Source: an uncultured Eubacteriales bacterium
Lineage (GTDB): Bacteria > Bacillota > Clostridia > Oscillospirales > CAG-272
DNA length: 64,000 bases
Assembly (NCBI GenBank): GCA_934432675.1
Contig: CAKRYT010000006.1
Coordinates: 62,001-126,000 of the forward strand
Direction: 5' to 3'
The notes under the pieces are model-generated. The model did not search any database and had not been told where the DNA came from. It saw only the letters and a program-made list of their open reading frames with translations. A program made the translations under genes and the position numbers. Shown here in pieces: positions 33,063-41,500 of the stretch (position 1 is its first letter; every line of letters starts with the position of its first letter).

Positions 33063-33770
33063 ATGTACTATTCACCCATTCCGGAAGAGGCTCCTTTCCG
33101 CGATAAAACAAAGGAGTTTACCCGTCACCTGACCCGTGCTTACGGGCTCATGGCACTCGGGCTTGCTGCCACGTTCCTCGTGGCACTCTTGACGGTCAGA
33201 TTTCTGCCGGCCAATCTTGTGTTCAGTTTTCCTCTGGCGGTCATTCTGATGGTCGCTGAGGTCGTGACGGTCATCGCGTTCAGCGCACTGCTGACCCGTG
33301 CAAGTTACGGGGCGATCCTCGGGATGTTCTTCTTTTACGCGGTACTCAACGGTGTCTCCATCTCGTATATCTTCCTGTATTACAACCTCGGTGAAGTGTT
33401 CCTGTGCTTTGCGGCGGCGGCGATCTCCTTCGCCATCATGGCACTGCTCGGGCACACGACCAAGCGTGAACTCTCCGGGCTCCTCGGTTTCTTCATCGCC
33501 GGGCTTTTCGGCATTCTGTTTCTGACCCTTGTCGGGTTTTTCCTGAAAAGCAGTACGCTTGAAATGATCATTGCCTGCATCGGTCTTGTCCTGTTCCTCG
33601 GGATTACCGCCTTTGACGCACAGCGTCTGCGCCGTTTCTACGAGTCCACCGCGTCCGAGGATACCGCGATGACGCGCAAGTTCGCGGTGTACAGTGCCCT
33701 GCAACTCTATCTGGACTTCATCAACATCTTCTTCTATCTCCTCCGTATCTTCGGCAAAAACAGACGGTAA
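33063..33770 (+). CDS. Bax inhibitor-1/YccA family membrane protein
   Basis: 235-residue protein with seven hydrophobic helices and the BI-1 C-terminal pattern FDAQRLRRFYE...ALQLYLDFINIFFYLLRIFG. Bacterial members (YetJ, YccA) form pH-sensitive Ca2+ leak channels or modulate the FtsH protease. AAAGAGGT precedes the ATG. It stands alone with a terminator after it. Confidence 0.9.
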   Translation: MYYSPIPEEAPFRDKTKEFTRHLTRAYGLMALGLAATFLVALLTVRFLPANLVFSFPLAVILMVAEVVTVIAFSALLTRASYGAILGMFFFYAVLNGVSISYIFLYYNLGEVFLCFAAAAISFAIMALLGHTTKRELSGLLGFFIAGLFGILFLTLVGFFLKSSTLEMIIACIGLVLFLGITAFDAQRLRRFYESTASEDTAMTRKFAVYSALQLYLDFINIFFYLLRIFGKNRR

Positions 33771-33788
33771 GCATGGCTCCTTGTTTTT

Positions 33789-33821
33789 CGGGTGTACCCT
33801 CTTTGGGCGCACCCGTTTTTT
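33789..33821 (+). terminator. Terminator after the BI-1 gene
   Basis: CGGGTG (33789-33794) with CACCCG (33810-33815), extended by an inner CCC/GGG pair, then TTTTTT. Confidence 0.85.
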
Positions 33822-33830
33822 ATAGTTAAA

Positions 33831-33857
33831 CCCCCGACGGCGTAAAACCGTCGGGGG
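33831..33857 (-). terminator. Terminator for the AI-2E-type transporter
   Basis: 10-bp stem CCCCCGACGG/CCGTCGGGGG with a 7-base loop. Its minus-strand side runs into TTTAACTATAAAAAA. It lies 40 bp after the minus-strand stop. Confidence 0.7.
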
Positions 33858-33897
33858 AAATACGATGCAGTTCGTTTTTGAGGGGCACGCCGACACG

Positions 33898-35490
33898 TTA
33901 CTTGGCCGTAGACGTCTCGCTGCCAGCCGCGGTAGCGTCCCTGTCGTTGTCGTTCTCGGTGCCTGCGGCAGACGCTGCACCCGTGCCGGTATCGGAGGCG
34001 TCGGTCACCTCTGCCGCGATGCCGGATGCCTCCGCCTCGGCGTCGGCTTCCTCTGTCAGACGTTTGGCTTCCGCTTCTGCGGCGGCCTCCGCGCGGGCGG
34101 CTGCTGCTGCCTGCGCAACGGCGAGTTCACGTTCCATAGCTTCCTGCTGCTCCGCCTGCGCTTTGTCGCGTGCTTTTCTGCGTGCCTCGCGCAGGGCGGC
34201 AGTGCGTTTCTTGCGTGCGGTCTTTTCTTCGTCTTCGTCGTGGTAGATGAAGTTATAATCGGCGAGTAGTTGTTCTTCTCCCCGCTTTCGGAGCCCCCAG
34301 GCAATCAGTTGCCGGATGAGGTCGTAGACGACGACGAAGAGCGGTACGCCGATGAGCAACCCGACGAAACCGAAGAGATCCCCGCAGAGCACGACGGCGA
34401 ACAGTACCCAGAAACCCGAGAGCCCCACCTTGTCACCGACGATGTAGGGGTCGAGGATATTGCCGTCCAACTGCTGAATGACGACGACGATGATGAGATA
34501 GGTGATGACGTGGACGGGTCGCGCGAGATTCGGCTCGGACATCCACACGATGATGATACAGGGGATGGCACCGATGTAGGGGCCAAAGAACGGGATCATG
34601 TTACAGAACGCCATGAACACGGCAATGAGCGGTGCCATGGGAATTCTGAAAATGGAGAGAAAGATGAAGAGCACGATCCCGACGATGAAGGAATCGAGGA
34701 GTTTGCCGGTAAAGTATTCGGAGAATTTCCGGTCGGTGAATTTTCCCTCTTTTACGAGCCAGTCGGCAATCGGCTTTTTGAAGGCGGCGCGGACGATCAT
34801 GTTGGCTTGTGCGCCGAAACGTTTGCGGTTGCTGAGGATGTAAACGGTCGAGACGACGGTGATGAGGACGTTGACGAGGAAGTTGAGGAGCGTCGAGATG
34901 ACGCGCATCGCCGTGGAGATGAGTTCGTTGTAGTTCTGTATGAGTTTGTCGATGAGGCTCCCCGAGGAGTTCTTCACGACGTCATAAATCTTGGTGTAGG
35001 CATCGTAAACGATCTTCTGGAAAGTGCCGCCGTCCCGGCCGAGTTGCTGCATGTACGCGTCGAGGCGGGCGAGATAACCGGGAAGGTCGTTACGGAGGGT
35101 AAGGATGGAGCCGATGAGCGAGGGGATGATAAGCATGATGATGCCGACCACGATGGCAGCAAACACGATCATGGCGATGACGATGCTCCATGCCTCCGCT
35201 TTGCGGTGCACGCGCTTCTCGGTGAGTTTACCCGATGCGATGCGGTTGCGATAAACGTGACGGACGAACCAGTTGCCGATGTGAATATCCAAACGGTTAC
35301 AGAGCGGTTTCAAGAGGAATGCGATAAGCGCGCCGGTGAGGAACGGTGCCAGGACCGACAGAAATGCGAGGAGCGCGTTCTTTACGGTGCCGATACGGGC
35401 GAGAAAAAAATAAAAGAGCAGTGTGCACACAATGATCGTCAGAAGAACGCGGATGATGGTCTTATATCGCTTCGGCAGCGGCTCTCTCAT
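33898..35490 (-). CDS. AI-2E family transporter with long acidic C-terminal tail
   Basis: 530-residue membrane protein of the AI-2E (YdbI/PerM-like) family, about eight helices. Family features are the helix pair near the N-terminus, SLIGSILTLRNDLPGYLARLDAY, and the C-terminal core GPYIGAIPCIIIV...IQQLDGNILDPYIVGDKVGLSGFWVLFAVVLCGDLFG. Residues about 415-530 are an unusual extension: a basic/acidic coiled coil rich in Ala, Glu and Arg, then Thr/Asp/Gly low complexity. I chose the ATG at 35488-35490 for its GGGAGG site. Members may export AI-2 or Na+; the substrate here is unknown. Confidence 0.87.
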   Translation of the reverse strand: MREPLPKRYKTIIRVLLTIIVCTLLFYFFLARIGTVKNALLAFLSVLAPFLTGALIAFLLKPLCNRLDIHIGNWFVRHVYRNRIASGKLTEKRVHRKAEAWSIVIAMIVFAAIVVGIIMLIIPSLIGSILTLRNDLPGYLARLDAYMQQLGRDGGTFQKIVYDAYTKIYDVVKNSSGSLIDKLIQNYNELISTAMRVISTLLNFLVNVLITVVSTVYILSNRKRFGAQANMIVRAAFKKPIADWLVKEGKFTDRKFSEYFTGKLLDSFIVGIVLFIFLSIFRIPMAPLIAVFMAFCNMIPFFGPYIGAIPCIIIVWMSEPNLARPVHVITYLIIVVVIQQLDGNILDPYIVGDKVGLSGFWVLFAVVLCGDLFGFVGLLIGVPLFVVVYDLIRQLIAWGLRKRGEEQLLADYNFIYHDEDEEKTARKKRTAALREARRKARDKAQAEQQEAMERELAVAQAAAAARAEAAAEAEAKRLTEEADAEAEASGIAAEVTDASDTGTGAASAAGTENDNDRDATAAGSETSTAK

Positions 35491-35552
35491 GTCATACCTC
35501 CCGAGTACAGGATATTGAAGGACGCGCATGCGCGCCGGAAAATGATAATATG

Positions 35553-35581
35553 ATTATATACGCAGGGCAAGTTGATTGCAA
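35553..35581 (-). promoter_or_regulatory. Promoter of the AI-2E-type transporter
   Basis: On the minus strand TTGCAA (35576-35581), 17 bp, TATAAT (35553-35558). Confidence 0.75.
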
Positions 35582-35696
35582 GTACTTCATGAATAATTTA
35601 CGACTTTCGGGGCGGAATTTGCCGCGGGCGCACGCGACGGGTGTCGCCAAAAGAGGACGCGCCCCGACGATCGGCCTCAATGAGTAGTAAATAGAT

Positions 35697-35726
35697 ATTT
35701 ACAATCTGCATTGTAAATAATATAAT
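35697..35726 (+). promoter_or_regulatory. Promoter overlapped by a perfect inverted repeat
   Basis: TTTACA (35698-35703), 17 bp, TATAAT (35721-35726). ATTTACAAT (35697-35705) and ATTGTAAAT (35710-35718) form a perfect 9-bp repeat around CTGC, covering the -35 and spacer, so a repressor could block it. It would make a ~255-base leader before the gene at 35982, or a small RNA. The leader contains CTTGTCGA (35803-35810) pairing with TCGACAAG (35866-35873). Confidence 0.55.
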
Positions 35727-35901
35727 ACAATTGAGTAACCTGCCCGGAGGGCACAATTCCGTCGACGTTTGTGCGATTGATTGACAAAAATGTGCCTTCC
35801 ACCTTGTCGATGGGGGTACAGAGCAGGGGGTTTTTGCACAAAAAAACGAAGATTGACGGTTTTCGTCGACAAGATCCCGGACAAGTATTTGCATAAATCT
35901 C

Positions 35902-35930
35902 TTGATTTTTCATAGGTACTGTGCTATACT
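35902..35930 (+). promoter_or_regulatory. Proximal promoter of the membrane protein gene
   Basis: TTGATT (35902-35907), 17 bp, TATACT (35925-35930) preceded by TGC, an extended -10. It is about 51 bp before the ATG. Confidence 0.7.
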
Positions 35931-35981
35931 GCGTATAAGTTCGGAGCGCGGCTCCGCGCTGCTTGGAGGAATAATAATTCG

Positions 35982-36899
35982 ATGAAAAAACTATTGCTGC
36001 TTGTTCTCACGGTGGCTTGCATACTGGCTTGCCTTTCGTTCGGGGCTACGGCAGAGGGGACGGATCCCGGCGCGGCAGACGCAGGTGCGGCAGATACCGG
36101 CACGGCGGGCGACGGCGCGGCGGATCCCGGTACGACCGACCCGACGACATCGGGCGCGGGGGCGGTACAAAATACCACGGCGCAGAAAACCGGTAATATT
36201 TCTTCCGTGAAGGATATTGCGCTGAAATTCTTTGAAAAGGTTGCCTCGGCTTTCTGGCGGCTCCGCGTTTACTACAACAGTGCCGTCAGCCACTTCGGGA
36301 GTTTTGAACGCTATATGCCGGTTGTGCTCTCCGTTCTGATTCTGTTCTTCTGTTTCTTCGGGTATCGGCTTTTTCGTGTCGAAACGGTGCTGGTCGGTGC
36401 CGTTACGGGTTACGCACTCGCTTATGCGACGTACGATTTCCTGCTGGCATGGCAGGGGCACTGGGCTTTCCTCGACAGCTGGGAGAAAATCCTGCGCTGG
36501 GTCCTGGTCGGTGTTTTTGCGATCCTCGGGATGTTCATCGGGCGGCTTCTCCGCCGCGTGGGCGTCTCTCTCGTCCTCGGGCTCCTGGCCGCCGCCTACT
36601 TCGCACGGTACTCGTCCAACGTCTGGGTGCTGATCTCCGTTTTCGCGATCGTGCTGCTCATCGGCATCGTTGCCATCAAACCGGTCGTGATTTTCGTGAC
36701 CGGTGTGCTCGGCTCCGTTGTCGTTGTCAGACTTCTTACCGCGTTCCTGTTCGGGGTGCAGGGCTTCTACCCGATGGATATCAACGCGAAACTGGGCATT
36801 TCGCCCGCTGTCAACGTCGTGTTGATCTTCGGCGTGCTCCTCGGCCTCATCTGTGTCGGTGTCCAGGCACGCACGAGCAGAGGCAGACGGTACTACTGA
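35982..36899 (+). CDS. Secreted-start multi-pass membrane protein, DUF4203-like
   Basis: 305-residue protein with a signal peptide (1-24, ending FGATAEG), a ~45-residue Gly/Ala/Thr/Asp/Pro low-complexity stretch, then about seven hydrophobic helices from residue 108 to 295 and a basic end (RTSRGRRYY). The helix block with repeated Gly and the pattern of short loops resembles the DUF4203/TM7S3-TMEM198 group; this is a weak recognition. TTGGAGGAA lies about 12 bp before the ATG. Function unknown. Confidence 0.75.
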   Translation: MKKLLLLVLTVACILACLSFGATAEGTDPGAADAGAADTGTAGDGAADPGTTDPTTSGAGAVQNTTAQKTGNISSVKDIALKFFEKVASAFWRLRVYYNSAVSHFGSFERYMPVVLSVLILFFCFFGYRLFRVETVLVGAVTGYALAYATYDFLLAWQGHWAFLDSWEKILRWVLVGVFAILGMFIGRLLRRVGVSLVLGLLAAAYFARYSSNVWVLISVFAIVLLIGIVAIKPVVIFVTGVLGSVVVVRLLTAFLFGVQGFYPMDINAKLGISPAVNVVLIFGVLLGLICVGVQARTSRGRRYY

Positions 36900-36922
36900 T
36901 TTTGATCGGACAGTTGTCCTTT

Positions 36923-36955
36923 CCCGCCGGGGACCCCGGCGGGATTTTCTTTTTG
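36923..36955 (+). terminator. Terminator after the membrane protein gene
   Basis: CCCGCCGGGG (36923-36932) with CCCCGGCGGG (36934-36943), then ATTTTCTTTTT. Confidence 0.85.
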
Positions 36956-36968
36956 CCCGTGTCATGCG

Positions 36969-36997
36969 TTGCAAAGCGGGGGCAAATGGTGTAGAAT
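36969..36997 (+). promoter_or_regulatory. Promoter of the MBL-UPF0291 pair
   Basis: TTGCAA (36969-36974), 17 bp, TAGAAT (36992-36997), 42 bp before the start codon. Confidence 0.7.
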
Positions 36998-37039
36998 AGA
37001 ATCACGATGGCACGCCGGGTGCGTGCGGGAGGTGATACG

Positions 37040-37798
37040 ATGAGAATCGATTATATCGGCACGGGTGCCGACGACTTTCTGCCGGGGGAGGTATCGCGAA
37101 CGGGGGAATACCGCCGTCGGACGGCGGCGCAGATCGACGGCGTTTTGGAGATCGACCTCGCGGGGACGACGCCGGAGGAGCGACTCCGCGGTGTCAGCGA
37201 GGTCATCTTCACCCATTCGCACCGTGACCATTATGACCCGAATCTTTTGCACCGCCTCGCGAGTGATCGCGCGCTCACGGTGTATGCATCCGCCGACTTT
37301 GCGGGGAGACTTGCCGCCGTATTGCCCGCCGGGACGCGAACGGTCGGCCTCGTACCCGGCGACACGGTCGTGACGCCGGCGGGGTACCGCCTGACGGCAC
37401 TCTGCGCCAACCACGTGGTCGGTGATCATCCGGCGGAGCAACCGCTCCATTATATCATCGAGCGTGACGGGCGTCGTATCTATTGGGGGACGGACGGGGC
37501 GTGGATTGCGCCGAGCGCGTGGTATGCATTGCGCGCCGTTAAACCGTTTGATCGCATGATCCTCGACGGGACCCTCGGGGACGTCGGCGGTGACGGGCGC
37601 ATTTTCACGCACAACAGCCTCCCTATGGTACGGGAACTCGCGGCGGCTTTCCGCGGCGCGGGGCTCCTGAAACCGGACGGACGGATCGTAATCACCCACA
37701 TCTCGCGGGATTCGCAATATCCCACGGCGGAGCTGGATGCGTTGCTCGCCGGGGATAACATCCGCGCGGCACATGACGACGAAAGGGACGAATTTTGA
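37040..37798 (+). CDS. Metallo-beta-lactamase-fold hydrolase (UlaG/PhnP-like)
   Basis: 252-residue MBL-fold protein. The metal motif is THSHRDHYD (His59, His61, Asp63, His64); further ligands are likely in CANHVVGDH, LDGTLGD and ITHISRDSQYPT. The ATG at 37040 is preferred, with GGGAGG 8 bp upstream, over an upstream in-frame start at 37007. Such proteins are often phosphodiesterases or lactonases (PhnP-type); the substrate is unknown. The UPF0291 gene follows after 3 bp. Confidence 0.87.
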   Translation: MRIDYIGTGADDFLPGEVSRTGEYRRRTAAQIDGVLEIDLAGTTPEERLRGVSEVIFTHSHRDHYDPNLLHRLASDRALTVYASADFAGRLAAVLPAGTRTVGLVPGDTVVTPAGYRLTALCANHVVGDHPAEQPLHYIIERDGRRIYWGTDGAWIAPSAWYALRAVKPFDRMILDGTLGDVGGDGRIFTHNSLPMVRELAAAFRGAGLLKPDGRIVITHISRDSQYPTAELDALLAGDNIRAAHDDERDEF

Positions 37799-37801
37799 AA
37801 A

Positions 37802-37969
37802 ATGGAAAGTAAATTTGACAAAAAGAAAACGGAGCGTATCAACGAACTCTGGGCCCTCTCCAAAACGCGGGAACTGACCCCGGAGGAAACGGCAGAAAGA
37901 GACGAATTGCGCCGAGAATACTTGGCATGGTTCCGTTCTGCCATCCGTGGAACAAAGCCGAAAAAATAA
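37802..37969 (+). CDS. UPF0291 / DUF896 family protein (YnzC-like)
   Basis: 55-residue protein: ERINELWALSKTRELTPEE followed by ERDELRREYLAWFR, the family's two-helix hairpin. Homologues such as YnzC are small helical proteins of Gram-positives with no firm function. It is too short for a usual ORF list but is certain from the motif. It lies 3 bp after the MBL gene, so it is co-transcribed; the ribosome site is weak, so translation is probably coupled. Confidence 0.92.
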   Translation: MESKFDKKKTERINELWALSKTRELTPEETAERDELRREYLAWFRSAIRGTKPKK

Positions 37970-38053
37970 GGGAAAATCACATCATTGCGACACGGTTTGC
38001 GGTGCCGTCTCCGGGATACGGAGGTCGGTGGCCGCAGGCCGCGTTTTATTATT

Positions 38054-38080
38054 CGGAAAGTACGCTTTCCGTTTGATTTT
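38054..38080 (+). terminator. Terminator after UPF0291
   Basis: CGGAAAG (38054-38060), loop TACG, CTTTCCG (38065-38071), then TTTGATTTT. Confidence 0.65.
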
Positions 38081-38475
38081 GCGCGCCCGGATCACCCGTT
38101 TCCCCGGGAACGGACACACCTTTCGGGGCAAGTAGGACTTTTCACCCGACCGTTCGGCCCGACCTGTACGCGGGTCGGAGCAGGAGCGTCTCCTTCGCTG
38201 CGGGCGCAGCGTTTCACCGCCCGTTTCGTGTCCCTCACAGTCGTAGGGAAGGGGATGTCGACGTAAAACTTTTTGCGCGGTGCCGCCGCGTACGACACTG
38301 CCTTTTTGTACCATCATACGCATCACACCGTGAGTACCGCAGTGCGGATTGCTTTTTCCAAAGGTTGAGAAAACGTGTTTTTGCAACAAATACGAAAACG
38401 GCATGAACAAATTGTTGAATGTGCCGATTCAATTGCGCGGAAAACCGGATAATTGATAAATGTTGTACGATTTTG
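38081..38475. other. Intergenic region without a credible gene
   Basis: No frame here has a plausible protein: the only longer open frame (minus strand, 37982-38410) is Arg/Pro-rich with no family features and no ribosome site. Composition shifts from GC-rich (38081-38230) to AT-rich (38330-38560) towards the surface protein gene. I see no clear RNA fold beyond short stems. Confidence 0.6.
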
Positions 38476-38505
38476 TTGACACGCTTTGCCCGCGCATGTT
38501 AAAAT
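38476..38505 (+). promoter_or_regulatory. Promoter of the first large surface protein
   Basis: TTGACA (38476-38481), 18 bp, TAAAAT (38500-38505), about 60 bp before the ATG. Confidence 0.75.
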
Positions 38506-38564
38506 TTACACGTGGTAACGACAATGTTTTGTCATAAGCAATTTAATTAAGAGAGGTCATCGAA

Positions 38565-41500
38565 ATGAAACATCTCACAAAAGTGATCAGTTGGATGCTT
38601 GTATGCCTCCTCCTGATCGGTACCCTGACGGCTGTCTGGCTGTCGGCTGCTGCCGATACGACGGACAGCGGCACAGCATCATCGGTACCGGGCGTGGATA
38701 CGCTTCCTGCCGAAGCCGTATGGGACGGTACAACCGTTTCGGAATCCCTTGCGGGTACTGGTACGCAAACCGATCCGTACCTCATTCAGTCTCCGGCGGA
38801 CTTTGTATTCTACTGTCGGAACGCGGCGACCTATGCCGCAGAGGGTACATACGCCAGACAAACGGTGGATTTCAGTCTGAACAGTAAATGGCATGGTAAC
38901 CCCTCCGCGACTTCCACCAACAATCTTGACGAGTTATCCATTGCTGGTGTATATGACGGCGACGATCATATCGTGTACGCAATGCACGCCGAAAATCCGG
39001 TCAATTACGGTAACGGTAATTCGGCAATGTTCGGTACGGTCAGCGGCACTGTCAAAAACCTGACGATTGCGTCCTCCGAGTTGCGGACGGGCAACAATCG
39101 TTCTGCGGCCTTTTTTGCAGTGACCGTCACCGGTTGCATTTCCAACTGTCATGTGGTTGATTCGAAAAACATCGCCTCGTACGTCAACTGGAAAGGTGAA
39201 ACGATTTCAATCAACGCCAATTATGCCGGTATCGCAGCAAGTGCGACGGGCAGTGAGGCACGCATTGAAAACTGCACGGTTTCCGATGTGACGTTTATCG
39301 GGGTAAAGGTTTCGGGTATCGTTGACAATGCCGGTGCCGGTGCGACGATTACGGGCTGTTCGTTTGACGGCACGGTTACGGCATCCGATGCGGCAGGCGG
39401 TATTGCGCGGATTGTAGCGAGTTCCTCTGCGGCGGAGACAACGGTGCAGGACTGCGTCAATCGTGCAACAATTACCACCTCCGGTAAGGCACATTTCGGC
39501 GGTATCGTGGCATCCGTTGAGAGCACGATCAAAAACAAGGGTGTCATTATCAAGGATTGCCGCAACTATGGGACAATGATTGCGACGGCAACCGAAGCAG
39601 ACAGTGCGCGCGGCATCGGCGGTATTCTGGGGTCGGACACGCAGAGAAGCGATGCGGCAGAGCCGAAAGGTCTCACGATTGACGGCTGCCTCCATGCCGG
39701 CGAAATTCTGGGCGGCGTCTATCAAAACGTCGGCGGGCTTGTCGGGCGTGTAAGCGGTATCATCTCGAATGTTACGATCAAGAACTGCGCCGTGACCGGC
39801 AGTGTCAGCGGTGCATCGGGCGTCGGCGGTTTTGTGGGCTGTCACGCCACGGGAGAATACTCCGGGAACAATCTTTACATCACCAACTGCTACATGGGAG
39901 CCGACGTTACGGCGAGCGGTGCTTATGCCGGTCTTGCGATCGGTCATCATAAGGTGAACAGTACGGACTATACCGCGACAGTGCAGAACTGCGTCATTAT
40001 CGGTAAAGTGACCGCCGCGGACGGAGCCGGAGCTCTTCTGGGTATGCTGACCATCAATGACGGACACAGCAAGTCATTTGCTCCAAAACTCGGATTGGTT
40101 CAATCTTTCGTCAACGCAACGGTCATAGCCGGTGCAGATGGAAAAGCCGGTACGTTGGTCGGCAGTGCGGAGAGCAAGGTCACCGATATTAGCCTAACCC
40201 TGACCGACACCAAAATGCTTGCTACCGTGAAGGTCGGCGATACGGAGGTAGTTTCGCCTGTTGCCTATTATACCGGTACCGGTGAAGGCAAGACGGCTGA
40301 AATTGCTGTGTTGGATGTCAATGCGCTGACGGACGGGACGGTGAAAGCCATCCTCAACGCTTACGCGACGGCAAACAGCCTCGGCAAGTGGTCGCAGGGC
40401 GGCGTTGCCCCCGTGCTGACGGCGTTCTACGAATGGCCTGCATCCATCACCAATAAGCCGGCACTCTCGCACCCGTATAACGGGGAAGCGGTGGATGCCG
40501 AGACGGAGATCAACCGCGAGGACGTCGCGCGGGTCGAGGTCCTGTACTACCTCGCCTCCGACATCGAGCGCACCTCGCCTCTTCCCGGGGCACCGACCGC
40601 TGTCGGTCGGTACGTCGCGGTCCTGCATGCCTACGACGCGGCAGGGAACGAACTCGACGCGGGCAACGACTTCTCCGTGGAATTCGAGATCACCAAAGCA
40701 AAGACGCAGATCGTCCCCGACCTCTCCGGGCTGAACAAGAACGACGACGGTACTTATTCCGTTGAATATAACGGACAAAAGATCGACCTCGCCGCAATGC
40801 TGAACGATCTTGCGACGGGCAAACGCATTGATGCCATCGTTTCCATCACGGTGACCCTTGGCGGCAATCCCGCAGATTTGAAAAACCCGGGTGTCTACGT
40901 GATCACCTACACGTATGGCGGCAACGACAACTATGAGGCCGCCGAGACCGTGACGGTGACCCTGACCATCACGAAAAAGCAAATCGGTTATCCCGAGAAC
41001 AGGTGGACGGCGAACGGCACGGACGCTCTCCCTGCCGATGCCAAACTCCCCTATAACGGGCTGGAACAGATCCTCCGCCTCCTGGGTGCGGACGAGAGCA
41101 TCTTCACCATTGATTACGTGAACAATGCGGCGACCAACGCCGGCGGTGCCATGACGGCATCGGCGACGGTGTCCCTCCGCGCAGACCTCGCGGATTACTA
41201 TGAACTCACCGGTACGGCTCCGACCTACGAATGGACCTGGACGGTGACGAAGGCGACGGTCAGAGTCGTCATCCTCCGCACGCCCGGCGATATGACCACG
41301 CAAGTGGAACTCGCGGACTTCGAGTATTCCGGCAGCACGGTGACCTATTACGTCGTGTTCGCGGATGCAAACGGTAACATCGTCTTTACCCCCGAGAATA
41401 ACGAGATTGTCGTCAGCGGCGTCGGTGCCGTCGAGCGCACGTTCACCTGGGAGGGGAACGACAACTACGAGGCGGCAGAGGAGACCGTTGCCTTCAAGGT

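Noticed and set aside
37982..38410. 142-residue minus-strand open frame in the intergenic region
   Set aside because: No ribosome site, no hydrophobic or domain pattern, Arg/Pro-rich.
39201..40160. Possible CRISPR-like or tandem DNA repeats in the surface protein gene
   Set aside because: The periodicity is at the protein level (beta-helix turns) and the DNA units differ; there are no identical repeats with spacers.
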